Both the position numbers and the translations under genes were made by a program. This document shows, piece by piece, positions 1-6,272 of a stretch of 9,778 bases of DNA. Source of the DNA: an uncultured Campylobacter sp. Its GTDB lineage: Bacteria > Campylobacterota > Campylobacteria > Campylobacterales > Campylobacteraceae. Below the pieces are notes generated by a model, which did no database searches, was not told where the DNA came from, and saw only the letters and a list, made by a program, of their open reading frames with translations. The DNA lies in assembly GCF_938045595.1 (NCBI RefSeq), contig NZ_CALIBB010000009.1, positions 1 through 9,778 on the forward strand, in the 5' to 3' direction. Position 1 is the first letter of the stretch; every line of letters begins with the position of its first letter.

Positions 1-896
1 AATTTAAAGGGCTCGTCGCACTCAAATTTATCCATCGCTTCGCATCTGGATTTACTCGCCTCGACCTGCGTAAATCCGCCCGAGCTGCCGTCCTCGAAGC
101 CGCCCGCCTCGCTACGCAGATCAAGAACCCTCAGCTCATTCGGTTCGTTTATAAAGTATCCGCGCCAGCCGTCCGGTCCGTCTGCCGCAAGCTCGAATCT
201 ATCGAAATCAAAGTCCAGCTCCGCGCGGAATTTAACGTTAAAATTCGCGTCTGTAAAAACAAGCTCGTTAACACCCTCTATTTCGCCGTTTTTGTCTGCT
301 TTGCCCACGCGAATGCAATATCCGCCGCTTGCGCGCTGCGCCTGCGTCATAGGGCAAGTTTTAGCGATGATTTTAAGCTCGCAACCGCTCAAATTTAGGC
401 GGTAAATTTGACCCGAGCGCGTAAAAATCAAGAAATTTAGCTCATCTTGCTTAAAAATCGCCGTGCAGCCCTTTAATCGCTTTCGCGTGCCCGTCTGCGT
501 CTTAAAATCGTAAATAAAAAGCGTGTCGTCGGTCGCCGTAATAGCCTTTTTATCGCCGCCCTTGCTACTTAGCGCGATAAAGTTGCCGTATTTTAGCACG
601 CCCTTTTTGTGCTTTGAGATGAGCGCGAGATCCGCAGCGTTAAATTTATAAATCGTGTCAATAAAGCCCAAAACTACGAGCGTGCAGCCGTCATCGTCAA
701 AGGTCGCGGCGCGGGTAAAATCGCGAAAAGGCGCGCCCGCTAGCTGCTCGCCGCTTGCGAGCGAGAATTTTCTAAGCTTCATCTGCTTTTGCTCGTCGTT
801 ATCGCCTGCGTAAAATGCGCGATTGCCCTTTATCAGGACGTTTTCGCCGATATCGCGAAGTCTGTTTTGAAGCCTACTTTGCCATAAAATTTTCAT
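1..896 (-). CDS. Beta-propeller-like hypothetical protein, C-terminus outside window
   Basis: The reading frame is open from an ATG at 896-894 to the left edge, giving 298 codons and no stop, so the C-terminus is missing. The start has a good ribosome site (AAGGAG, six bases upstream). An in-frame ATG at 977 would add 27 residues (MRAEKPLAK...) but has no ribosome site, so I prefer 896. I do not recognise the protein. It lacks a signal peptide and membrane segments, so it should be cytoplasmic. It consists of short alternating hydrophobic and polar strands with turn motifs such as DDDGCTLVVLG, TATDDTLFIYDF and FTRSGQIYRLNL, the pattern of WD40/PQQ-like propeller blades. Near the window edge it becomes acidic and glycine-rich (GGFEDGSSGG). 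It is the last visible gene of the leftward cluster, 264 bases after the small membrane protein gene. The gene is real with good confidence. The fold is inferred from pattern only, and the function is unknown. Confidence 0.8.
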   Translation of the reverse strand, partial: MKILWQSRLQNRLRDIGENVLIKGNRAFYAGDNDEQKQMKLRKFSLASGEQLAGAPFRDFTRAATFDDDGCTLVVLGFIDTIYKFNAADLALISKHKKGVLKYGNFIALSSKGGDKKAITATDDTLFIYDFKTQTGTRKRLKGCTAIFKQDELNFLIFTRSGQIYRLNLSGCELKIIAKTCPMTQAQRASGGYCIRVGKADKNGEIEGVNELVFTDANFNVKFRAELDFDFDRFELAADGPDGWRGYFINEPNELRVLDLRSEAGGFEDGSSGGFTQVEASKSRCEAMDKFECDEPFK

Positions 897-1160
897 CGGT
901 CGCTCCTTTCGTCTGCGCGTAAAGAACACAGCGCGATTTATCGCTTTAATTTTGGCTAGCGGTTTTTCAGCGCGCATGCTAATACTTGAATTATTGCTTT
1001 TAAATTTACGCTATTTGCGCGGCGCTCGGTACCGGTCAAATCGGCATTTCAGCCGTGCTTTGCGGGCAAATTTATCCGCGCAGCGTTTGGACCGGGCTAG
1101 AAAGAAATTTAACCGCGCGCTGTTTGAGCGAAACCGCAAAATTAGCCTCGCAAATTTAGA
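897..1160. other. Intergenic region without a supported gene
   Basis: These 264 bases separate the 66-residue membrane protein gene from the propeller gene. Read on the minus strand, I see no convincing terminator (no GC stem followed by a T run) and no strong promoter; a weak AATAAT lies about 100 bases before the propeller start. Four AAATTT hexamers occur, at about 1002, 1068, 1105 and 1152. Two of them sit in an imperfect repeat, AAATTTAnCCGCGC, at about 1068-1082 and 1105-1119. A plus-strand frame with a TTG start at 952 crosses the region, but it is basic, low in information and runs into the end of the opposite gene, so I do not call it. Confidence 0.5.
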
Positions 1161-1361
1161 TCATTTTTTCGGTTTATTTTCTTTGATATAGTCCACGGCG
1201 ATACGCTGGCAGGCGATCTTGTCGTTCTTTTCGAGGCATAAAGTCTCCAGCTCCTCGCGGCTTAAATTTTTGTAATCCTTGATCGTCTTTTTGCCGCCGC
1301 CTCCCATGACGAAGTATATGAGAGCCGCTAAAATCGCCATCGCAGCGATTAATCTAAGCAT
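1161..1361 (-). CDS. Small single-span membrane protein, 66 residues
   Basis: This short gene is well supported by an ideal ribosome site (AGGAGG five bases before the ATG at 1361) and typical composition. Residues 4-20 form one hydrophobic segment (LIAAMAILAALIYFVMG), followed by a GGGGKK hinge and a charged, probably helical domain of about 42 residues ending in KENKPKK. By the positive-inside rule, the lysine-rich C-terminal part most likely stays in the cytoplasm, although a signal-anchor in the opposite orientation cannot be excluded. Two cysteines sit nine residues apart (CLEKNDKIAC). I do not recognise the family and assign no function. The gene lies 121 bases downstream of the flavodoxin-fold oxidoreductase gene on the same strand and may belong to the guaA transcript. 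Confidence 0.75.
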   Translation of the reverse strand: MLRLIAAMAILAALIYFVMGGGGKKTIKDYKNLSREELETLCLEKNDKIACQRIAVDYIKENKPKK

Positions 1362-1366
1362 GATTA

Positions 1367-1372
1367 CCTCCT
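1367..1372 (-). promoter_or_regulatory. Strong ribosome binding site of the 66-residue membrane protein
   Basis: On the minus strand AGGAGG is followed by five bases (TAATC) and the ATG at 1361. This is a full match to the anti-Shine-Dalgarno sequence and settles the start of the small gene. The site also contains the last two sense codons of a 36-codon minus-strand frame that stops at 1364. Confidence 0.75.
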
Positions 1373-1482
1373 AAATTTCATAGATTTTGCGCCAAATGTG
1401 CGAGCGAATTCGGCGCGCATCTGTTTAAATAGGCAGTCAAATTCTATGCCGTTCGGATTTTGCGAGCAGCGCATTTTTAAAT

Positions 1483-2094
1483 TTAAAGCAAATTCATCTG
1501 CTTCGGAAAGTACCTATCCAGCGTCTGCGCTACCTGCTCTAACCAGACCTTTCGCTCGACCTCGTCGCTATCCGCGACCACTCTAAACATCAGCCGCTCA
1601 AAGGTTTTCACGCCGCAAAAATCAAAAATGCAGCTTTTCCAAATTCTTTCCAGCGGATCGCCGAATATCTTGTTTTCTCTGGCCTCGGGGGTGTTGGAGG
1701 TGTTGAAAACTACGGCGGCTTTAGCCTTTAAAAGTCCTATCGGAAGCCCGCCGCCGTTATCGCCCGGCGCAAAATCGTAGGCTACTCTCTGCCTTAGCAC
1801 ACGGTCAATCCAGCCCTTGAGGATGGCGGGCGGCTCGCCCCACCAGTTCGGATGGACAATCACGATGCCGTGGGCGTTTGCTATGTCTTTTTGATGCGCC
1901 TTTAACAGCTCGTCGTCGCTTTCATCGCTCACGAGCTCGGTGCCGCTAAGGATCGGATTAAATTTCTCCTTATATAGATCATGAAATTTAACCTCGTAGC
2001 CGCTATTTTGCAGCTTTTCTACCGCTACGTTTGCAATAGCCGCATTTAGGCTTCTTTCGTAAGGATGCGCTAAAATGATGCAGATTTGTTTCAT
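1483..2094 (-). CDS. Flavodoxin-fold NAD(P)H:quinone oxidoreductase family protein (MdaB/KefF-like)
   Basis: This 203-residue protein belongs to the Flavodoxin_2 family: soluble, flavin-binding, two-electron NAD(P)H reductases that act on quinones and related acceptors. The N-terminus has the beta-strand and loop for the flavin phosphate (ICIILAHPYERSLNAA, residues 4-19). The family signature HPNWWGEPPAILKGWIDRVL is at residues 81-100. A second flavin-contact segment, NTSNTP, is at 131-136. The length fits the family and there is no signal peptide, so it is cytoplasmic. Its ATG lies one base after the guaA stop codon. The ribosome site inside the end of guaA is weak (GGGAA), so translation is probably coupled to guaA. 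I cannot tell whether it is a quinone reductase (MdaB) or a regulatory partner of a KefC-type potassium channel (KefF); no kef gene is visible. The family is secure, the substrate unknown. Confidence 0.9.
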   Translation of the reverse strand: MKQICIILAHPYERSLNAAIANVAVEKLQNSGYEVKFHDLYKEKFNPILSGTELVSDESDDELLKAHQKDIANAHGIVIVHPNWWGEPPAILKGWIDRVLRQRVAYDFAPGDNGGGLPIGLLKAKAAVVFNTSNTPEARENKIFGDPLERIWKSCIFDFCGVKTFERLMFRVVADSDEVERKVWLEQVAQTLDRYFPKQMNLL

Positions 2095-2095
2095 C

Positions 2096-3631
2096 TTATT
2101 CCCACTCTATCGTTGCAGGCGGTTTGCTCGAGATGTCGTAAACTACGCGGTTGATGCCGTCTACTTCGTTTATGATGCGGCGAGAGACGTTTTCTAGCAG
2201 ATCGTACGGCAGGCGCGAGAAGCTGGCCGTCATACCGTCGCTAGCGTCCACTACGCGTATGCACACGGCGTTTTCGTAGGTGCGGTTATCGCCCATGACT
2301 CCCACGGAGTGCACGTTTAGTAGCACGCAAAATGCCTGCCACGTTTTGTTGTACCAGCCGCTTGATTTTAGCTCGTCGCGTAGGATCACGTCGGCTTTGC
2401 GCAGCAGCTCGAGACTCGGCGTATTTACCTCGCCCATTATGCGGATCGCAAGACCCGGACCCGGGAACGGATGGCGGAAAACGACTTCGCGCGAAAGACC
2501 TAGCTCAAGTCCCAGCTGGCGCACTTCGTCTTTAAAAATTTCGCGCAGAGGCTCGATCAGTTCAAATTTCATATCCTTAGGCAGGCCGCCTACGTTGTGA
2601 TGGCTTTTGATTGTTTTGCTTGAGCCTGCGACGGAGCTTTCGATGATGTCGGTGTAGAGGGTGCCTTGGGCTAGAAATTTTACGTTTTTGTGTTTTGCTG
2701 CTTCTTTGCTGAAAACTTCAATGAAGGTCGCGCCGATGATTTTGCGTTTTTGCTCGGGATCGACCACCCCTTTCAGTCTGCTTAAAAACAGCTCGCTAGC
2801 ATCGATCACGTCTAAGCTCACGCCGAGTTTAAGTCTAAACATCTCCTCTACCGCCTTGCGCTCGCCCGTGCGGAGTAGTCCGTTATCGACGAAAACCGCT
2901 ATCAGGCTCTGCGGCACCGCATGCGCCAAAAGCGCCGCTACGACCGAGCTATCCACGCCGCCGCTTACCGCGCAAAGCACTTTGGCGCTACCTACGCGCT
3001 CTTTTATTTTGATCATCTGCTCTTTGGCGAAGCTGCCCATATTCCAAGTGCTGGTTATTCCGCAGATCTCTTTGGCAAAATTTTTTAAAATTCTATCGCC
3101 GAACTCGCTGTGGCAGACCTCCGGGTGAAACTGTAGCGCGTAAATTTTACGGGTCTCGTCGCCGAATACGCACCACTCACTCTCATCCGAGCTTGCCATC
3201 ACCTCAAAGCCCTCCGGCAGGCTCTCGACCTTGTCCGAGTGGCTCATCCAGACAGTAGAGTTATCCTCCACGCCGCCAAATAGCCTGCTAGCGCGAAGCA
3301 GTTTCAAAGAAGCCTTGCCATACTCTTTTTTGCCCGCAGGCACGACGCTAGCGCCAAATTTATGCGCGATGAGCTGCATGCCGTAGCAGATACCTAAAAT
3401 TGGAATTCCAAGCTCAAAAATTCTATCGTCGCAAAAATACGCATCCTTGGCGTAAACGCTAGCGGGTCCGCCGCTTAAAATAAGACCTTTAGGGTTTTTT
3501 GCTTTTATCTTATCGATCGGTGCGTCGTATGCGATCAGCTCGGTGTAAACGCCTTGTTCGCGCAAGCGCCTAGCGATCAGCTGGGTGTATTGAGAGCCGA
3601 AGTCCAGCACTAAAATGTCTGCCGTTTGCAT
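2096..3631 (-). CDS. guaA: GMP synthase (glutamine-hydrolysing)
   Basis: GuaA converts XMP, ATP and glutamine to GMP, the last step of de novo guanine nucleotide synthesis, in the cytoplasm. Its 511 residues are close to the usual length of about 515-525. The N-terminal class I amidotransferase domain (about 1-190) has the nucleophile Cys82 in GICYGMQ and the partners His169 and Glu171 in QFHPEV. The ATP pyrophosphatase domain starts near 200 and carries the P-loop SGGVDSS (223-229), followed by AQGTLYTDIIES (321-332) and KSHHNVGGLP (342-351). The dimerisation domain has RHPFPGPGL (386-394) and ends in the standard KPPATIEWE. All catalytic residues I can check are present. The ATG at 3631 has AAGGA six bases upstream, and a good promoter lies in the 54-base gap before it. 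The flavodoxin-fold gene follows after one base. Confidence 0.98.
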   Translation of the reverse strand: MQTADILVLDFGSQYTQLIARRLREQGVYTELIAYDAPIDKIKAKNPKGLILSGGPASVYAKDAYFCDDRIFELGIPILGICYGMQLIAHKFGASVVPAGKKEYGKASLKLLRASRLFGGVEDNSTVWMSHSDKVESLPEGFEVMASSDESEWCVFGDETRKIYALQFHPEVCHSEFGDRILKNFAKEICGITSTWNMGSFAKEQMIKIKERVGSAKVLCAVSGGVDSSVVAALLAHAVPQSLIAVFVDNGLLRTGERKAVEEMFRLKLGVSLDVIDASELFLSRLKGVVDPEQKRKIIGATFIEVFSKEAAKHKNVKFLAQGTLYTDIIESSVAGSSKTIKSHHNVGGLPKDMKFELIEPLREIFKDEVRQLGLELGLSREVVFRHPFPGPGLAIRIMGEVNTPSLELLRKADVILRDELKSSGWYNKTWQAFCVLLNVHSVGVMGDNRTYENAVCIRVVDASDGMTASFSRLPYDLLENVSRRIINEVDGINRVVYDISSKPPATIEWE

Positions 3632-3657
3632 GAAATTCCTTTGTAAAAATTTTTAAA

Positions 3658-3663
3658 AGTATA
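3658..3663 (-). promoter_or_regulatory. Probable RpoD-type -10 box of guaA
   Basis: On the minus strand TATACT at 3663-3658 follows a T-rich stretch (TTTTAGCTTTGCTTTGT, about 3664-3680) with roughly helical periodicity. This is the usual form of Campylobacter vegetative promoters, which lack a clear -35 box. Transcription would start near 3651 and leave a leader of about 20 bases containing AAGGA. It would let guaA and the genes after it be expressed independently of the lipoprotein gene. Confidence 0.55.
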
Positions 3664-3685
3664 ACAAAGCAAAGCTAAAAGTAGG

Positions 3686-3886
3686 CTATTTATCGCGTAA
3701 AATTCTAACGCCGCCTTTCGTGTCGTTTGTTTTGTTGCCATCCGCGGCGGATGCCTTTGCATTCACGGTTTGCTCATCTGCGTCCGAGTAAAATGGCGGT
3801 GCTTTGTATCCGCAGCCGCTAAGCAAAACTAAGATAAAAAATGCTAAAATCCGTCTATGGAAAATGCAAGAGAAATAATCGCTCAT
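3686..3886 (-). CDS. Small lipoprotein, LptM/YifL-like
   Basis: This 66-residue protein has a lipoprotein signal: charged start, hydrophobic stretch (ILAFFILVLL) and lipobox LLSGC with the lipidated Cys at residue 25. The mature part begins CGYKAPPFY and then becomes polar and low in complexity. The CGxKxPxxx start right after the lipobox resembles the short lipoproteins of the LptM/YifL family, which in enterobacteria assist maturation of the LPS transport complex; that match rests on a few residues and is inference. It should be anchored in a membrane facing the periplasm. Only the ATG at 3886 gives a complete signal peptide, and AAGGA lies 11-12 bases before it, rather far. This start lies inside the oppositely directed gene that begins at 3857. 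guaA follows after 54 bases. Confidence 0.75.
   Translation of the reverse strand: MSDYFSCIFHRRILAFFILVLLSGCGYKAPPFYSDADEQTVNAKASAADGNKTNDTKGGVRILRDK
3845..3850 (+). promoter_or_regulatory. Possible -10 box for the DUF721-like/uvrC transcript
   Basis: TAAAAT lies six bases before the ATG at 3857, inside the antisense part of the lipoprotein signal-peptide codons. If used, transcription would start almost at the ATG and the first gene would be leaderless, which fits its missing ribosome site. The upstream stretch is A-rich rather than T-rich, so support is weak. Confidence 0.25.
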
Positions 3887-4324
3887 ATCAGAAAAAATCC
3901 TTTATATGCCAAGATGCGAGAAAGAGGCGAGTTTTTAGCGATTTTGCCGCTTAGTTGGCAAAGGCTGATCGCTTTCATCTACGTCAAAGATGGCATTTTG
4001 ATGATAGCCGCGAAACACCCGGCTGGGCTTTGCGAACTAAAACGCGATAGTAATATAAATTTAATAAAAGACGTATTAAAGCGCTTCGTAGCCGCTAGAG
4101 AGACGGCGGAGCTTTGCGGCGTGCGCGATATAAAATTTTTCGTCGCAAGTAGGCTGGTGAATAAAAGACGCGCGCAAGCCTTTAAAATGAGTATGCGCCG
4201 AAGCAGTAAAATTTTATCTTCAGAGCGCGCAAAAGGGGAGTTTGAAAACAAAATCCAAGATCCGCAAATTTATAAAATTTTTGAAGAGATAAGAGGGTTA
4301 ATCCTTGCTAATAGAGGAGATTAA
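3857..4324 (+). CDS. DUF721/DciA-like small protein upstream of uvrC
   Basis: This 155-residue basic, soluble protein has no signal peptide or membrane span. The centre, PLSWQRLIAFIYVKDGILMIAAKHPAGLCEL (residues 31-61; key part KDGILMIAAKHPA), resembles the DUF721/DciA fold: a strand-turn-strand carrying 'dGxLxvxxxhpa', followed by a helix. DciA helps load the replicative helicase in bacteria lacking DnaC/DnaI, but Campylobacterota versions are divergent, so the function is only suggested. The C-terminal third is rich in Lys and Arg (VNKRRAQAFKMSMRR). Start choice is uncertain: the ATG at 3857 has no ribosome site and follows a TAAAAT box by only six bases, and the next in-frame ATG (3914) has none either. 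Its end overlaps uvrC by 20 bases. As I recall, C. jejuni also has a small hypothetical gene between uvrC and guaA, which supports it being real. Confidence 0.8.
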   Translation: MENAREIIAHIRKNPLYAKMRERGEFLAILPLSWQRLIAFIYVKDGILMIAAKHPAGLCELKRDSNINLIKDVLKRFVAARETAELCGVRDIKFFVASRLVNKRRAQAFKMSMRRSSKILSSERAKGEFENKIQDPQIYKIFEEIRGLILANRGD

Positions 4325-6107
4325 GAGCTTGCCTGCTAGCCCCGGCGTGTATCAGTACTTTGACGCCGCGGGCAAGCTGCTATACGTCGGCAAGGCTAAA
4401 ATTTTAAAAAATCGCGTCAAAAGCTACTTCTCTTTCACGCCCGCTCTCGCACCGAGTCCGCGCTTAAGCGCGCGCATCGCCAAGATGATAGGCGAGGCTG
4501 TGCATTTAGAATATATCGTAACGCCCAGCGAGAGCGACGCGCTGATACTAGAAAATTCCTTCATCAAGCAGCTTAAGCCCAAATACAACATCCTGCTGCG
4601 CGACGATAAGACCTATCCATATATCTACGTAAATTTAGACGACGATTTTCCGCGCTTTGAGATCACGCGAAAGATCATAAAGGGCAGAAACATCAGATAC
4701 TTCGGCCCCTATTTTCACGGCGCAAAGGAAATTTTGCAGACGCTTTACATGCAGTTTCCGCTCGTGCAGAAGAAAAATTGCGTCAAGGGCAAAAAGGCCT
4801 GTTTGTTCCATCAGATCGGGCGCTGCGCCGCTCCGTGCGAGGATAAAATTTCAAAGCAAGATTACGCTCGTATCGTGCAAAGCGCGCTTGTGGCTCTGAA
4901 AAATCCGCAAAAGATGGTACCGCAGCTTCAGGATCGGATGGCGCGGCTCGCGCAGAGCGAAAATTTCGAGGAAGCCGCGCAGATCCGCGATACGATCGAA
5001 ATTTTAAAGCAGATGAACGTAAAGGTCGAGGTCGATCTGGCAAAGCTCGATGATTTCGAGGTCTTTGCGATTGCCGCACGCGACGGGCTCGTCTGCGCCG
5101 TGCATTTTAGCATACGCGAGGGTAAAATTTCAGCCTCAAGCTCGCATATAATTAACTGCAAAGCCCCAAGCGCCGATGATATCGCAAACGCTTACAAGCA
5201 GATGATCTTAAGCGCTTTTCCTGCCGCAGCTCCCGTGGCGTGCGCTAAAATTTACGTTTACGACGAGTTTGACGATGCGGATCTGGTATGCGAAATTTTA
5301 TCCAAGCGGCACGAAAGAGCGTTTAAAATTTATGCGCCGAAAATCGGCGAGAAGCGTAAAATTTGCGAGATCGCATACCAAAACTGCGAGATCAATATCA
5401 AAAAGCATCTAAAAACACACGATTACGCGTTTTTGCAGGAGCTGAAGGATTATTTTAATCTTACGAATTTGCCGGTAAATATCGAGGTTTTCGATAATTC
5501 GCATATGTTCGGCGCCGCGGCCGTGGGGGCTATGATAAGCTTTCAAGACGGCGAGTTTAACAAGCAAAACTACCGCCACAAGCACCTTAGCTCAAATAAC
5601 GACTACGATCAGATGCGCGAGTATCTAACTAGCCGCGCGCTTAAATTTGACGAGCTTGCAGCGCCCGATCTGTGGCTCATCGACGGCGGAACGGCTCTGC
5701 TAAACTTGGCGGAGGAAATAATCTGCAGCGTCGGGGCAAACATCGATATAATCGCTATCTCTAAAGAAAAGATCGACGCTAAAGCCCACCGCGCAAAGGG
5801 AGCCGCGAAGGATAAAATTTGCACGAAAGGCGGGATTTTTTCGCTGCCGACGGATGATAAAAAATTGCAGTTTTTCCAGCGCCTGCGCGATGAGGCGCAC
5901 CGCTTTGCGATCTCGTTTCACCAAAAGAGCAAACGCAAACTCGATCTGCAAAGCTCAAAACTGCTAAGCTTGGGCGTTAGCAAGGGAAGCCTGAAGAAGC
6001 TTTTGGACTTTTACGGAGATTTTGAGAGCATTTATACGGCGAGCTTTGATGAGATCAGATCGCTTACGAATATCCAAACCGCCGAAAAAATTTTAAACAA
6101 TCATTAA
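4305..6107 (+). CDS. uvrC: Excinuclease ABC subunit C
   Basis: UvrC makes the 3' and 5' cuts around DNA lesions after UvrA/UvrB recognition in nucleotide excision repair. The protein has 600 residues, normal for the family. The GIY-YIG nuclease domain (about 8-90) has GVYQYF (14-19), LLYVGKA (25-31), Arg37 and Glu83 in ILENSFIKQLKPKYN. Four cysteines, C159, C166, C174 and C178, match the cluster reported to bind Fe-S in E. coli UvrC. The UvrB-binding UVR helix pair is at about 205-238 (SENFEEAAQIRD). The RNase H-like 5' nuclease domain has Asp397 in FDNSH and Asp460 in LIDGG, plus RDEAHRFAISFH (528-539). A helix-hairpin-helix region ends the protein. It starts at a TTG (4305) preceded by AGAGGG about seven bases upstream, inside the previous gene, so expression is probably coupled. 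It is intact in every motif checked. Confidence 0.97.
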   Translation: MLIEEIKSLPASPGVYQYFDAAGKLLYVGKAKILKNRVKSYFSFTPALAPSPRLSARIAKMIGEAVHLEYIVTPSESDALILENSFIKQLKPKYNILLRDDKTYPYIYVNLDDDFPRFEITRKIIKGRNIRYFGPYFHGAKEILQTLYMQFPLVQKKNCVKGKKACLFHQIGRCAAPCEDKISKQDYARIVQSALVALKNPQKMVPQLQDRMARLAQSENFEEAAQIRDTIEILKQMNVKVEVDLAKLDDFEVFAIAARDGLVCAVHFSIREGKISASSSHIINCKAPSADDIANAYKQMILSAFPAAAPVACAKIYVYDEFDDADLVCEILSKRHERAFKIYAPKIGEKRKICEIAYQNCEINIKKHLKTHDYAFLQELKDYFNLTNLPVNIEVFDNSHMFGAAAVGAMISFQDGEFNKQNYRHKHLSSNNDYDQMREYLTSRALKFDELAAPDLWLIDGGTALLNLAEEIICSVGANIDIIAISKEKIDAKAHRAKGAAKDKICTKGGIFSLPTDDKKLQFFQRLRDEAHRFAISFHQKSKRKLDLQSSKLLSLGVSKGSLKKLLDFYGDFESIYTASFDEIRSLTNIQTAEKILNNH

Positions 6108-6149
6108 CGAAAACCTAACGCAAAAAGCTATATTTAAAGATTTGTTTAG

Positions 6150-6155
6150 TAAAAT
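6150..6155 (+). promoter_or_regulatory. Probable -10 box of the sensor kinase gene
   Basis: TAAAAT follows TTTGTTTAG, a short T-rich run of the kind found before Campylobacter -10 boxes. A start near 6161 would give a leader of about 110 bases holding the hairpins at 6174-6224. No -35 box is seen, which is normal for this group. Confidence 0.4.
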
Positions 6156-6173
6156 CACCCATTAACTTTGCAG

Positions 6174-6224
6174 GACGGCTAAATCGTCTCCGCCTAGCGT
6201 GACGGAAGCGACTTCGTTTCTCCG
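6174..6224 (+). promoter_or_regulatory. Candidate structured leader with competing hairpins
   Basis: GACG at 6174-6177 can pair with CGTC at 6185-6188. CGGA at 6203-6206 can pair either with TCCG at 6189-6192 or with an identical TCCG at 6221-6224; the two pairings exclude each other. GAAG (6205-6208) with CTTC (6212-6215) is a third option. Such arrangements occur in switch-like leaders, but these stems are only four to five pairs long and could arise by chance. No known ligand class is recognised. Confidence 0.25.
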
Positions 6225-6272
6225 GTTGAATAAAATTTAACGTCGCGTAAGCTGCGCTTTGAAGGATTTTGT

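Larger units (their letters stand above)
6108..6272 (+). other. Intergenic region and leader before the sensor kinase
   Basis: This 165-base gap holds a candidate promoter and a leader of about 110 bases with several short hairpins. It has no open frame of note and no clear terminator after uvrC. Compared by eye with the common riboswitch consensus motifs I remember (c-di-GMP, TPP, glycine, cobalamin, SAM, preQ1, guanidine), it matches none. The ribosome site AAGGA at 6262-6266, six bases before the ATG at 6273, fixes the kinase start. Confidence 0.6.

Noticed and set aside
952..1191. Plus-strand frame of 79 codons with a TTG start between the propeller and membrane protein genes
   Set aside because: Basic and low in information, with a rare start codon and no ribosome site, and it overlaps the end of the real 66-residue gene.
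1398..1586. Plus-strand frame of 62 codons
   Set aside because: It runs into the oxidoreductase gene on the other strand and has no ribosome site or recognisable features.
2661..3128. Plus-strand frame of 155 codons inside guaA
   Set aside because: It lies entirely opposite guaA, which has full family motifs; the translation shows no known domain.
4783..5161. Minus-strand frames inside uvrC, Arg/Ser-rich
   Set aside because: They are shadows of the high-information uvrC frame and have no ribosome sites or domain signals.
6105..6150. Intrinsic terminator after uvrC
   Set aside because: The sequence after the stop has no GC-rich stem followed by T residues.
6156..6272. Known riboswitch (c-di-GMP, TPP, glycine, guanidine and others)
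   Set aside because: A phrase near 6175-6195 loosely recalls a c-di-GMP-I core, but the required flanking motifs are absent and the other consensus sequences do not fit.
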